Below the pieces are notes generated by a model. The model did no database searches. It was not told the DNA's origin and saw only the letters and a program-made list of their open reading frames with translations. A stretch of 64,000 nucleotides of DNA from Bacillus sp. FJAT-29937 (GTDB lineage: Bacteria > Bacillota > Bacilli > Bacillales > Cytobacillaceae). This document shows positions 1 to 8,897 of the stretch, one piece after another. The position numbers and the translations under genes are program-made. The stretch covers positions 720,620 through 784,619 of the forward strand of contig NZ_LMAS01000001.1 in the NCBI RefSeq assembly GCF_001509555.1. Direction: 5' to 3'. The first letter of the stretch is position 1. Every line of letters begins with the position of its first letter.

Positions 1-1510
1 GAATGATTTCGCCAGTTGAACCATCAATGGTTATGACATCACCATACTCAATCACTTTTTCGAAAGCGACAAATCGCTTCCCTTTTACATCGATTTTTAA
101 CGCTTCACATCCGCATATACAAGCCTTCCCCATTCCTCTGGCAACAACGGCAGCATGACTAGTCATACCTCCTCTGCTTGTCAAAATGGCTTGTGCAGCG
201 ACAATCCCATGGATGTCATCAGGGGTGGTTTCAGGTCGAACAAGAATTACCTTCTTGCCTTCATTTGCCAATTGTTCTGCTTCATCAGCATCAAAAACTA
301 CTTGACCTGTTGCAGCACCAGGAGAAGCCGGAAGACCTTTTGCTAGAATAGTCTTTACTGCTGAGTCATCAATCCTGCGGTGAAGAAGCTGATTTAACTG
401 ATCAGGATCCACACGAAGAAGTGCCGTTTCTTTATCAATAATCCCTTCATCTACCATTTCTACAGCAATTCGAATGGCAGCTTGAGCTGTTCTCTTGCCG
501 TTTCGGGTTTGAAGAATAAATAGCTTACCCTTTTCAACCGTAAACTCAATATCCTGCATTTCTTGATAATGCTGCTCGAGCTGCTGAGAGGTTCGAATAA
601 ATTGCTCAAACACTTCCGGCATTTCTTCCTTTAACGTTCGAATTGGCTGTGGAGTTCGGATTCCTGCAACAACGTCCTCTCCTTGAGCATTAATTAAATA
701 CTCACCATAAAGCACCGGTTCTCCCGTTGACGGATTCCTTGTAAATGCAACACCCGTCCCCGAGTCATTCCCCATATTGCCAAATACCATACTTTGAATA
801 TTTACAGCTGTTCCAAGATGGTCAGGGATTTTGTTCAGGCGGCGGTAAACGATTGCACGCTGATTATTCCAAGAGTTGAATACGGCATGGATAGCAAGGA
901 ATAGCTGCTCCTTTGGATCCTCTGGAAATGCATTTCTCGTATGTTTCTTCACAATTTCTTTATAACCGGCAATCACTTCTTGCCAATCTTCAGTTGTCAA
1001 TTCAGGGTCAGCCGTGTATCCTTTTTGTTCACGCGTTTCTTCTAATAATTGCTCAAAAAAATACGTGTCAATTTCAAGGACAACATTGCTGAACATTTGA
1101 ATAAATCTGCGGTAGGAATCATACGCAAAACGGGGATTATTTGTTAAATTCGCCAAACCAATAACCGTTTCGTCATTCATTCCAAGGTTTAAGATCGTAT
1201 CCATCATTCCAGGCATAGAAAAAACGGAACCTGAGCGCACGGAAACAAGTAAAGGATTATCAGCGTCTCCCAACTTTTTTCCCATTTTCTCTTCTAGTCG
1301 GGATAGAGCTTCTAAAGTTTGCAGTTCAACTGAAGAAGGAATCGTTTTGCTAGATTCATAATATGCATTGCATGCTTCAGTTGTAATCGTAAAACCTGAT
1401 GGCACCGGCAAGCCGATATTTGTCATTTCTGCTAGATTTGCTCCTTTACCACCGAGTAAATCTTTCATATTCCCATTGCCTTCTTGAAATAAATAAACGA
1501 ATTTCCCCAT
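1..1510 (-). CDS. ppdK: Pyruvate, phosphate dikinase, N-terminal part (cut by window edge)
   Basis: This gene starts at the ATG at 1510 and is still open at base 1, so only about 503 codons are visible; a complete PPDK has roughly 880 residues. The enzyme interconverts pyruvate + ATP + Pi and PEP + AMP + PPi in the cytoplasm. The reading frame opens with MGKFVYLF and the glycine-rich GGKGANLAEM nucleotide-binding segment. Near base 150 it carries the phosphohistidine motif GGMTSHAAVVARG, whose Thr is the residue targeted by the regulatory protein and whose His is the phosphocarrier. An AGGAG lies nine bases before the ATG. It sits 5 bp behind the PPDK regulatory protein gene and is almost certainly co-transcribed with it and with ccpN. 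The C-terminal PEP/pyruvate domain lies outside the window. Confidence 0.93.
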   Translation of the reverse strand, partial: MGKFVYLFQEGNGNMKDLLGGKGANLAEMTNIGLPVPSGFTITTEACNAYYESSKTIPSSVELQTLEALSRLEEKMGKKLGDADNPLLVSVRSGSVFSMPGMMDTILNLGMNDETVIGLANLTNNPRFAYDSYRRFIQMFSNVVLEIDTYFFEQLLEETREQKGYTADPELTTEDWQEVIAGYKEIVKKHTRNAFPEDPKEQLFLAIHAVFNSWNNQRAIVYRRLNKIPDHLGTAVNIQSMVFGNMGNDSGTGVAFTRNPSTGEPVLYGEYLINAQGEDVVAGIRTPQPIRTLKEEMPEVFEQFIRTSQQLEQHYQEMQDIEFTVEKGKLFILQTRNGKRTAQAAIRIAVEMVDEGIIDKETALLRVDPDQLNQLLHRRIDDSAVKTILAKGLPASPGAATGQVVFDADEAEQLANEGKKVILVRPETTPDDIHGIVAAQAILTSRGGMTSHAAVVARGMGKACICGCEALKIDVKGKRFVAFEKVIEYGDVITIDGSTGEII

Positions 1511-1515
1511 GATTA

Positions 1516-2328
1516 TTAGCTCCTCTCCTTTTTTAACACTTCTAGAATTAACCCTGCTGTTTCTTCCACTGCCTTATTCGATACATTAATAATTGGACAT
1601 CCCACACGCTTCATAATTTTCTCGGCATAATCCAATTCATCAAGGATCCGTTCGAAGCTGGCATAGTTTGCTTGAGAGGCAAGTCCCAGCGCCTTAAGCC
1701 GCTCCTTGCGAATTTCATTTAATTTATCTGGTGAAATAATTAACCCAATACAATTCTTTCGTGGAATTTCGAATAGCTCGTCTGGAGGCGGAACCTCTGG
1801 AACTAGTGGAACATTTGCAACCTTAAACCGTTTATGTGCCAAGTACATCGATAATGGGGTTTTAGACGTTCTCGAAACACCAATCAAGACAATGTCTGCC
1901 TTAGTTATCCCCCGCGGATCACGCCCATCGTCATATTTAACGGCAAATTCAATTGCTTCAATCTTTCTAAAATATTCTTCATCCAGCATCCTCATTAACC
2001 CAGGACTATGATGCGGCTCTTTGTTAAACTGTGTTTGAAATGCATTCATTAGTGGGTTTAATAAATCAACGGCTATAATTCCTTCTTCCTTAGCTCTTTT
2101 ATCTAAATGCTCCTTTAGGGCTGGAACAACAATCGTATAAGCAATGATCGAATGGTCTTTACTTGCTAGATTAATAATATCTTCAATATCCTCTATATCA
2201 TCTACATATGAATTTCTGCGAATATCAATTCGACTGCCATTAAACTGAGTCGCTACCGCCTTTACGACAAACTCTGCGGTTTCCCCAACGGAGTCTGACA
2301 CGACATAAACTATTTCCTTTCGATTCAA
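1516..2328 (-). CDS. PPDK regulatory protein (bifunctional kinase/pyrophosphorylase, DUF299, YqfL-like)
   Basis: This 270-residue protein belongs to the family that inactivates PPDK by ADP-dependent phosphorylation of the active-site Thr and reactivates it by Pi-dependent dephosphorylation. The N-terminus (VYVVSDSVGETAEFV) and the P-loop-like LIGVSRTSKTPLS near residue 150 are family hallmarks, and the length is typical. The start is TTG at 2328 with an upstream AAGGGGG. It lies between ccpN and ppdK, so enzyme, modifier and transcriptional regulator form one unit. Bacillus subtilis has ccpN-yqfL without ppdK; having ppdK alongside supports the biochemical role. Confidence 0.93.
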   Translation of the reverse strand: MNRKEIVYVVSDSVGETAEFVVKAVATQFNGSRIDIRRNSYVDDIEDIEDIINLASKDHSIIAYTIVVPALKEHLDKRAKEEGIIAVDLLNPLMNAFQTQFNKEPHHSPGLMRMLDEEYFRKIEAIEFAVKYDDGRDPRGITKADIVLIGVSRTSKTPLSMYLAHKRFKVANVPLVPEVPPPDELFEIPRKNCIGLIISPDKLNEIRKERLKALGLASQANYASFERILDELDYAEKIMKRVGCPIINVSNKAVEETAGLILEVLKKERS

Positions 2329-2349
2329 CCTTTAGCAACCCCCTTGAGC

Positions 2350-2982
2350 TTATTTTTCTACCATTTCGATATATGCGCGAGTTAATGTCGTTTTTGTTAT
2401 TCTTCCTAACAGTAAATACGTATTGCTTTTCTCCTCAACTTCTTTTACGACTGGTAAAGAATCAATATGAAAAGCAATCATTTTTTTGGCAGCCTCAAGC
2501 AATGTTTCTTCGGGATCAATCGTTTTAATATTTGGCATTCTCGTCATGATTACACTTACTGGCAGTTCTTGAAGATTTTTGTTCCCAAGTGATGCCCTTA
2601 GTAAATCTTTTCTTGAAACAACACCTGCTAAATGTCCCTCAGAATCAACTGCATAAAGCGTACCAACATCTTCTAAAAACAACTGGACAATTGCATCATA
2701 AACAGAGGTCGAGCTTTCAACTACGATTGGATGTGCTTTAAAATCCTTTACCTTTTGATTGATAAACTTTTCTGCCTGGCGCATGACTTGATATTCCTCA
2801 TTATAGAAATAGCCTACTCGGGGCCTGGCATCTATATTTCCAGTTCTTGTGAGTATAGCAAGGTCTGGGCGTAAGGCAGCCCTTGAAAGGGAGAGCATTT
2901 TAGCGATTTCATTACCTGTTATTGGGCCGTTACGTTTTACTATTTGAAGAATCTCATCCTGGCGATTGGATAATTTAATCAT
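2350..2982 (-). CDS. ccpN: CcpN-type transcriptional regulator (HTH + two CBS domains)
   Basis: The N-terminal 60 residues form a winged helix-turn-helix (SNRQDEILQIVKRNGPITGNEIA). Two CBS domains follow at about residues 75-135 and 145-205. This architecture and the linkage to yqfL match CcpN (YqzB), which represses gluconeogenic genes such as gapB and pckA during glycolytic growth. I chose the ATG at 2982, which follows an AGGGGGTGG ribosome site; a GTG two codons upstream is also possible. It is the first gene of the ccpN-yqfL-ppdK group. By inference it may control ppdK, which also works in the gluconeogenic direction. Confidence 0.88.
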   Translation of the reverse strand: MIKLSNRQDEILQIVKRNGPITGNEIAKMLSLSRAALRPDLAILTRTGNIDARPRVGYFYNEEYQVMRQAEKFINQKVKDFKAHPIVVESSTSVYDAIVQLFLEDVGTLYAVDSEGHLAGVVSRKDLLRASLGNKNLQELPVSVIMTRMPNIKTIDPEETLLEAAKKMIAFHIDSLPVVKEVEEKSNTYLLLGRITKTTLTRAYIEMVEK

Positions 2983-3213
2983 CACCACCCCCTAACAAAG
3001 ATAGTATGTATTATTTTATATTACTATTATAATTATGACATACTTATTTGTATATAGTATATCATATTTATTTTTCATACTTTTTCAAAATTGTTAAATT
3101 ATCACTCATTAAATGATTGCCTCAATGGATGATACGTTTCTCATCTTCCTATTTTGTCTACAATAAGTTATAATAATATGTTGTTATTTAATACTCTTAA
3201 AGGAGTTTCTTTC
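2983..3213. other. Divergent promoter region
   Basis: This AT-rich spacer separates the ccpN group (minus) from the radical SAM gene (plus) and must hold both promoters. The TATTAT/TATAAT-like stretches are too many for me to choose one with confidence. Confidence 0.4.
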
Positions 3214-4971
3214 ATGAAGATAATTTGTTCTACATTAAATGCAAAATATATTCACACGAATATTGCCATACGTTATTTAAAGGCTTATGCAAGCCCTGAA
3301 TTTCATATAGAAATTGCTGAATATACAATCAAAGACCCCATTATGAATATCGTGACCGATTTAATTCGAAAGAAGCCGGATGTAATCGGATTTAGCTGTT
3401 ATATTTGGAATATCGAAGAAACGATTAAAGTAGTTAATATGATCAAAAAGATTAACCCAGCTATTCAAATTGTCGTTGGCGGTCCTGAGGTTTCCTATGA
3501 TGTTCTCGACTGGATGAAAGAGGTTAAGGATTTTGACTACATTGTCATTGGCGAAGGGGAAGAAACATTTAAGCAATTACTTTCAGGAATCCAAGGAGAA
3601 TTGGAAATTGAGCAAATACATGGAGTTGCTTATCGTAAGGATGGAGAGATCAAAATCAATCCTCAGCGAAATAAGCTGGATCTCAGGGAATTACCATCTC
3701 CCTTCAGATTTGCAGAAGATATCCCTCACCTTGCCAAGCGTGTTACGTATATTGAGACAAGTCGCGGCTGCCCTTTTAGCTGTCAATTCTGCCTCTCATC
3801 GATAGAGGTTGGGGTTCGGTATTTCGACCGTGAAAAGATTAAAGACGATATTCGCTATTTAATGAAAAACGGCGCTAAAACAATTAAGTTTGTCGATCGG
3901 ACGTTTAATATTAGCAGAAGCTATGCGATGGAAATGTTTCAATTTTTAATAGATGAGCATTTGCCAGGAACTGTTTTTCAGTTTGAAATTACAGCAGATA
4001 TTATGAGGCCAGAAGTCATTGAATTTCTAAATAAAGAGGCGCCAGCAGGCTTATTCCGTTTTGAAATAGGCGTCCAATCAACGAATGACTATACAAATGA
4101 GCTTGTTATGAGAAAGCAGAACTTCGAGAAGCTTTCACGGACAGTGACAATGGTGAAAGACGGCGGAAAAATAGACCAGCATTTAGATTTAATTGCCGGG
4201 CTTCCAGAGGAAGATTATCACTCCTTCCGAAAAACATTTAATGATGTTTTCGCGATGAGGCCAGAAGAATTGCAGCTTGGTTTCTTAAAATTATTAAGGG
4301 GGACCGGCCTGCGCTTGAGAGCTGCTCAGCATAAGTATGTTTATATGGATCATTCACCGTATGAAATGCTCGGAAATAATGTATTATCCTTTGACGACAT
4401 TATCCGAATTAAACAAGTTGAAGATGTATTAGAGAAATATTGGAATGACCATAGAATGGATTTCACTGTTGAATATTTAGTAACGAAATCATTCTCATCC
4501 CCATTTGACTTCTTTCAAGAGTTTGGCAGCTATTGGGAGGAAAGTGGCTGGTCAAGAATTGGCCATCAGCTAGAGGATTTATTTAGAAGACTTTATGAAT
4601 TTCTTCAATATAAGAAAATCGCCGACTTAGATATTATAGAAGGTTTAATGAAGTATGATTATTTAATCAGACAAAAATATAAACCGAGAAAGCCGTGGTG
4701 GGGCCCTGATGCATCCGCTAGCTATGATAAAGCGGAAAGGTCTGTCATTTACCAGGACATTATCAAAAATCCATCCATTTTAGGCTCCGAATTTGTTGAA
4801 ATCGGTCTGAACGAAAAGGATATTTATAAGCACACACTTATCGAAAAGCTTACGTTTGATCTCGATAAATATTTAACTACCGGGGAAATCAACAAAAAGC
4901 CGACTTCTATCCTGACATATTTTGATTCAAGAAATGAAAAATCTTTCATTTTTTCTTCTTCTAAAAATTAG
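3214..4971 (+). CDS. B12-binding-domain radical SAM protein (DUF4080 type)
   Basis: The protein has 585 residues counted from the ATG at 3214, which has AAAGGAG eight bases upstream; a longer in-frame extension to 3154 has no ribosome site. Residues 1-130 look like a B12-binding fold (KKPDVIGFSCYIWN, VVGGPEVSYDV). The radical SAM core follows, with the cluster motif CPFSCQFC near residue 190. The C-terminal third resembles DUF4080. Such enzymes use a 4Fe-4S cluster and SAM, often with cobalamin, and the substrate of this subgroup is not established. It is monocistronic and ends in a strong hairpin. Confidence 0.85.
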   Translation: MKIICSTLNAKYIHTNIAIRYLKAYASPEFHIEIAEYTIKDPIMNIVTDLIRKKPDVIGFSCYIWNIEETIKVVNMIKKINPAIQIVVGGPEVSYDVLDWMKEVKDFDYIVIGEGEETFKQLLSGIQGELEIEQIHGVAYRKDGEIKINPQRNKLDLRELPSPFRFAEDIPHLAKRVTYIETSRGCPFSCQFCLSSIEVGVRYFDREKIKDDIRYLMKNGAKTIKFVDRTFNISRSYAMEMFQFLIDEHLPGTVFQFEITADIMRPEVIEFLNKEAPAGLFRFEIGVQSTNDYTNELVMRKQNFEKLSRTVTMVKDGGKIDQHLDLIAGLPEEDYHSFRKTFNDVFAMRPEELQLGFLKLLRGTGLRLRAAQHKYVYMDHSPYEMLGNNVLSFDDIIRIKQVEDVLEKYWNDHRMDFTVEYLVTKSFSSPFDFFQEFGSYWEESGWSRIGHQLEDLFRRLYEFLQYKKIADLDIIEGLMKYDYLIRQKYKPRKPWWGPDASASYDKAERSVIYQDIIKNPSILGSEFVEIGLNEKDIYKHTLIEKLTFDLDKYLTTGEINKKPTSILTYFDSRNEKSFIFSSSKN

Positions 4972-4977
4972 TAATAC

Positions 4978-5012
4978 TAATCAGCCCCCTGCAATTAGCA
5001 GCGGGCTGATTT
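4978..5012. terminator. Bidirectional terminator
   Basis: TCAGCCC...GGGCTGA stem with flanking A and T runs, between two converging genes (the radical SAM gene and a small minus-strand gene). Confidence 0.75.
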
Positions 5013-5013
5013 A

Positions 5014-5157
5014 TTATCTTTTCTTTTTTCTATTGCTTTTCTTTTCCTGATCTTCATTCATAAAGGGAAGCTCATAAAGCTTACTCGCATTAATATCGCC
5101 AAATTCGTTACCAAATTCAACATTGGCGTTTTTTTGTTTTTCTTTGTTTTTATTCAT
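5014..5157 (-). CDS. Small hydrophilic protein, 47 aa
   Basis: A Lys/Asn/Glu-rich 47-residue product (MNKNKEKQKN at the start, NRKKKR at the end) with no membrane segment or signal. Its ATG overlaps the TAA of the preceding small gene by one base (TAATG), so the two are translationally coupled. Size, charge and neighbourhood resemble minor spore proteins of Bacillus, but I do not recognise a named family. Confidence 0.55.
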   Translation of the reverse strand: MNKNKEKQKNANVEFGNEFGDINASKLYELPFMNEDQEKKSNRKKKR

Positions 5158-5318
5158 TACGATCTGCCCTTTCGCCCTTGCTTAGAATTACGGTTTGCCC
5201 CTTTCATCGGGTTTTCGCCTTGACTAAACTCCGCAGAGAATTCTGTTTCTTCTATATTTTTCTTTGGGGTTTTCGTATGTTTTAAAGCAGCATCAAATTG
5301 TGCTTTTCTTTTTGCCAT
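5157..5318 (-). CDS. Small basic protein, 53 aa, possibly spore-associated
   Basis: The 53-residue product begins MAKRKAQFDAAL and ends GRKGRS. A very good ribosome site (GGAGG, eight bases before the ATG) supports translation. It is hydrophilic and Lys/Arg-rich with an EFSAEF patch, reminiscent of minor small acid-soluble spore proteins, although I cannot assign it to a named Ssp family. It forms a two-gene unit with the overlapping 47-residue gene. Confidence 0.6.
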   Translation of the reverse strand: MAKRKAQFDAALKHTKTPKKNIEETEFSAEFSQGENPMKGANRNSKQGRKGRS

Positions 5319-5491
5319 TACTGAAGCCTCCTATTGGGAATGATACATTCTTATTGTTTTCTTAGAATTATTTTTCATTCAAAAAATAATTCCCTTAAAT
5401 TTCATTTTGAAATAACTTATAAATCAGCTGATTCAACAAAACCTAGAAGAAGGCTAACTGTTTTCTATACAAAGGAAAAGGGATGATTTGA

Positions 5492-5842
5492 ATGGATAAT
5501 AAGAAGAAGGATGTTGGCAAGAATATTGGCATTGATGAGACTTTGCCTCATCAAATTGAAGCGCCTAGTTTCAAGGGAACAGGAATTAATATGGAAGCAC
5601 CCTTTGAAAATTCACATGGCGTTGTCATTGGTGATAGCTTCTATTCTTCAGAAAATTCCCCTTTAGAAAATTGGAGCGAGGAAACGGATCCATCCATAAT
5701 GGCTGGTGATGAATGGGTTCATCCGACAAATGATATAGGCTGGAATACGTCAGAAAACAAAGATCTGCTGGAAAGAAAAAAGCGGCCCCAGGGAGTTCCT
5801 TTTATGCACCCTACTCATGATGTGAGTAAGGGAACAGATTAA
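5492..5842 (+). CDS. DUF3905 family protein
   Basis: This 116-residue soluble protein contains the strongly conserved segments LPHQIEAPSFKGTGI and DPSIMAGDEWVHPTNDIGW, which I associate with DUF3905 of Bacillus. No function is known to me. The start ATG follows AAAAGGGATG. The gene stands alone and ends in a hairpin shared with the converging ktrD-like gene. Confidence 0.75.
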   Translation: MDNKKKDVGKNIGIDETLPHQIEAPSFKGTGINMEAPFENSHGVVIGDSFYSSENSPLENWSEETDPSIMAGDEWVHPTNDIGWNTSENKDLLERKKRPQGVPFMHPTHDVSKGTD

Positions 5843-5851
5843 ATGAACAAA

Positions 5852-5886
5852 AACAAAAAATCCGGGGTCCCACCCTGGATTTTTCG
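5852..5886. terminator. Bidirectional terminator
   Basis: AAAAATCCGGGG...CCCTGGATTTTT hairpin between two converging genes. Confidence 0.7.
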
Positions 5887-5887
5887 A

Positions 5888-7252
5888 TTAACCTATAATA
5901 ACTCTTTCTTTCGGGTAATGATAATTAGCTTTCTTTTTATTGCCTCCAATAATAAACAAAAAGGAAGTTAACCCGATTCTTCCAATGAACATCAAAACCA
6001 TTAGAACACATTTTCCAAAAACGCTAAGATCTGAAGTAATCCCCAAAGACATGCCTACCGTACCAAACGCAGAGCAAACTTCAAAAAATATCTCAATAAG
6101 CTGATGCTGGCTATCAGAAATACTTAAAGCCACAACCGAAATAAAGCACATGACAATGGCTAAGAATGTAATAGCAAATGATTTCATAATATCATCTTCA
6201 TGAAGTTCACGATTAAAGATCTTGATGTCACGATTCCCTTTTGCAAAGTGATAAATGAATAACATATTTAAAGCAAATGTTGTCGTCCGAATTCCCCCGC
6301 CAACAGAATTAGGGGATCCTCCAATAAACATAAGCAGACTCATAAGCAACAGCGTTGGCGTCGTGAATTCGTTAATATCCATTGTTGTAACTCCGGCGCT
6401 TCTCGTCGTGGCTGCCTGGAAAAAGGAATAGAAAAAGCTTTTATGCCATGTCATATCTTTAAAAAAATGTTGAAATTCAAATAACAAAATTAGGATTGTC
6501 CCAATTACGAGAAGAATTCCATATGTTACTGTCGTCAATCTTGTAAATAATGAAAAACGGAAAGGATGTTCGGACTCCATTTTTTTCCTAAATAAATAAT
6601 CCTTTACTTCAATTAATACAGGGAACCCAATGGCTCCAAGAATAATTTGTATAATCGTTATTAGTTGCACAAAATAATCGCCCGCGTAAGGTGCAAGGGA
6701 TTCTCCTGTAATATCCATCCCCGCGTTTGTTGTCGCACTTACCGATGCAAACAAACCATGTATAAATGCTTCCTGCCAAGTAGGATAATATTTCAAAAAA
6801 TGAAATCCAAAAATAAGTGCTCCTAAAAGCTCAATAAAGAGAATAATCTTGATTATTTCTCTAATTAATATTACAAGCCCTGATAATGAAAATTGATTAT
6901 TATCAACCATTATTAGTTGGCGTTCGCGCAATCCAATTTTTCGGCCCAAAATCATCCAGAAAAATGTGCTGATGGCCATTATGCCAATACCCCCGAATTG
7001 CAAGACGATCATAATGATAAAATACCCAAAAACACTATATGTTTCTGAAACATTAAAAACAGTCAAACCTGTGTCACTTACCACACTGACAGCTGTGAAG
7101 ACTGTATCAATAAAAGCTACTTCGACCCCAGGTTTGTGAACTGCCGGGATACTAAATAATAGAATTGATACAGTTATTGCCAATAAATAATAGCCTGAAA
7201 TAACCTTGGCAGGTGATAGCTTTTCCAGCCAGATTCGTACCTTTCTCCACAT
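5888..7252 (-). CDS. ktrD: Ktr-system potassium channel subunit (KtrB/KtrD)
   Basis: This 454-residue integral membrane protein has four M1-P-M2 repeats. The four filter loops can be read as SDTGL (about residue 60), TTNAG (about 174), TTRSAG (about 285) and GTVGM (about 397), each with the K+-filter glycine. Bacillus KtrB and KtrD are about 445-449 residues. No KtrA/KtrC RCK subunit lies next to it. That fits KtrD, which in B. subtilis is encoded apart from its partner KtrC, so I favour KtrD. The role is Na+-assisted K+ uptake in osmotic adaptation. Confidence 0.87.
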   Translation of the reverse strand: MWRKVRIWLEKLSPAKVISGYYLLAITVSILLFSIPAVHKPGVEVAFIDTVFTAVSVVSDTGLTVFNVSETYSVFGYFIIMIVLQFGGIGIMAISTFFWMILGRKIGLRERQLIMVDNNQFSLSGLVILIREIIKIILFIELLGALIFGFHFLKYYPTWQEAFIHGLFASVSATTNAGMDITGESLAPYAGDYFVQLITIIQIILGAIGFPVLIEVKDYLFRKKMESEHPFRFSLFTRLTTVTYGILLVIGTILILLFEFQHFFKDMTWHKSFFYSFFQAATTRSAGVTTMDINEFTTPTLLLMSLLMFIGGSPNSVGGGIRTTTFALNMLFIYHFAKGNRDIKIFNRELHEDDIMKSFAITFLAIVMCFISVVALSISDSQHQLIEIFFEVCSAFGTVGMSLGITSDLSVFGKCVLMVLMFIGRIGLTSFLFIIGGNKKKANYHYPKERVIIG

Positions 7253-7445
7253 AAATCACATTTCCCTTCAATTCTTCTCATACCCTCTATCATAAAGAAT
7301 AACTCTATATTATGAAAGTAATTCCTGCTTGGTTTTTTCCTTATCGAAAAATATTACCACTTATGATAAGACTGTTTTTAATCATACTACAATTACAGGG
7401 AAAATATCATCCTCTGTCATACCATTAAATAGGAGTTGTGAAGAA

Positions 7446-7643
7446 ATGGCAAATAGTAGCAATAAATTATTAGTTCCCGGAATTGAACAATATTTAGATC
7501 AAGTTAAATATGAAATCGCACAAGAATTTGGCGTACACCTAGGTTCAGATACCGTATCTCGCGCAAATGGTTCAGTAGGCGGGGAGATTACGAAGAGATT
7601 AGTGAAGCAAGCACAGGCTCAGATGTCTGGAAATAATATTTAG
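7446..7643 (+). CDS. Alpha/beta-type small acid-soluble spore protein
   Basis: The 65-residue protein carries the alpha/beta SASP signatures: [23 protein letters not shown] with the GPR protease cleavage context, and [15 protein letters not shown]. These proteins coat spore DNA and protect it from UV and heat. The ATG at 7446 follows AGGAG; longer in-frame extensions lack a ribosome site. A CATACTA at 7383-7389 is a good candidate SigG -10 element, although the -35 is unclear. A hairpin terminator follows. Confidence 0.95.
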   Translation: MANSSNKLLVPGIEQYLDQVKYEIAQEFGVHLGSDTVSRANGSVGGEITKRLVKQAQAQMSGNNI

Positions 7644-7678
7644 CCAGAAGTGAATTTAACTGAATACATGATGGATTC

Positions 7679-7712
7679 AAAAAAAGTCCGGGTAAATGCA
7701 CCGGACTTTTCA
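7679..7712. terminator. Terminator of the SASP gene and of rsgI (converging)
   Basis: AAAAGTCCGG...CCGGACTTTT perfect stem with T tract. Confidence 0.85.
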
Positions 7713-7724
7713 TTTCGATTTACT

Positions 7725-8897
7725 TTAATCCCTATCTTTATCCTTCTTATTCTCGTTTTGATGCTTCCAATCCTTGTCATGATCACTCTTGCCATTGTTT
7801 TTTCCGTTGCCGTGATTGGAATTAGATTTTCCTTTATTATGCTCTTGGCCATTCGATTTTGATTGAGATTCTTTTCCATTTCCTCTTTGATTGGAAGGAT
7901 TTCCTTCTTTATTATTCTGCTTATTTTTTTCATTATTATTTTTTTTTACATTTTCCTGTTTGTTGCCGTTGTTATTCTTGTTACGTTCCTCCTTTTTTTC
8001 TTGACCAGGAGGGATTGATTTTTCAAATTGACCTTTGTTTGAGTGGTCAGATGTATGACTTGGTTTAGAATTTTGTTCTTTTTTAAGCTGACCTGGCGGG
8101 ATTGCAGAAGGTTTATCATTCTTAATATTTTTGTTTTCTATATTGTTAGTCTGTTGAGTTTGATCCGGCTTCTTATTTTCTTGTTCTTTCTGTTTATTAG
8201 ACTCTAAATTGTTTTCTGTTTTCTTTTTCAATTGCGTTTCTTTATATGACCCAATGGATAATCCTTTTTCCTTCGCTTCTTTCCTATCATTAGTGGATGC
8301 ATCCATAACCTTTACATCAAGCTTTTCCTTTTGAATATTCTCTTTAATTTCAGTAATTTCTTCGTCCCACTTCGCTTCAAGCTCTTTATTTTCTTTCTTT
8401 GTATTTACAGTGGCAATAACAATCTCATAATTCTCTCTAGCATATCCTTGATTTTTTATTTCCTCTATAATCTGACCCGTGATCACTTGAATATTTTTTT
8501 TCTTCCAATCATGAATGTGTTTAACTATTTGTTCCCCTTCTTCATTGTAAGGCAGAATGTCAATTACTTGAAACTTTTCATTAATCGCCAATTCAATACT
8601 AGGATTAATATCAATAGACATATAGGCATAAACCTCATTATTTCCATTGAAAGTAAAAACAGTCGAGGATACAAGCATAATCATTAAAGCTGCTGCTATG
8701 ACTGCTTTAGCTTTAAAGCTTGAAAAAATGGAAAATAGTGACCGATGATTGGTCGAATCGGTACTTAATGGGTAAAATTCGATTTCCTGACCAATTTCGT
8801 ATTGTCTATTAAGTTTTGCAGCACGCAGAAATTCACCTTCTGGGGTTAATAGTGTTAAAAAACGTTCATTTATTTCCATTATTATTCCTGTTTTCAC
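7725..8897 (-). CDS. rsgI: Anti-sigma-I factor RsgI
   Basis: This is a 390-residue single-pass membrane protein. Residues 1-50 are the cytoplasmic RsgI_N domain that binds SigI, and the TM segment is about residues 63-82. Residues 90-215 are the extracellular juxtamembrane domain. They contain SIDINPSIEL, whose Asn98-Pro99 bond matches the site of reported autoproteolysis in clostridial RsgI. From about residue 225 onward the protein is a very long low-complexity tail rich in K, N, Q, G and E. The GTG start overlaps the sigI stop (GTGA), the usual sigI-rsgI coupling. No carbohydrate-binding domain is present, unlike clostridial paralogues. Confidence 0.93.
   Translation of the reverse strand: MKTGIIMEINERFLTLLTPEGEFLRAAKLNRQYEIGQEIEFYPLSTDSTNHRSLFSIFSSFKAKAVIAAALMIMLVSSTVFTFNGNNEVYAYMSIDINPSIELAINEKFQVIDILPYNEEGEQIVKHIHDWKKKNIQVITGQIIEEIKNQGYARENYEIVIATVNTKKENKELEAKWDEEITEIKENIQKEKLDVKVMDASTNDRKEAKEKGLSIGSYKETQLKKKTENNLESNKQKEQENKKPDQTQQTNNIENKNIKNDKPSAIPPGQLKKEQNSKPSHTSDHSNKGQFEKSIPPGQEKKEERNKNNNGNKQENVKKNNNEKNKQNNKEGNPSNQRGNGKESQSKSNGQEHNKGKSNSNHGNGKNNGKSDHDKDWKHQNENKKDKDRD

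Noticed and set aside
7640..8068. ORFs on both strands within the rsgI tail
   Set aside because: Out-of-frame readings of low-complexity AAR/AAY-rich sequence.
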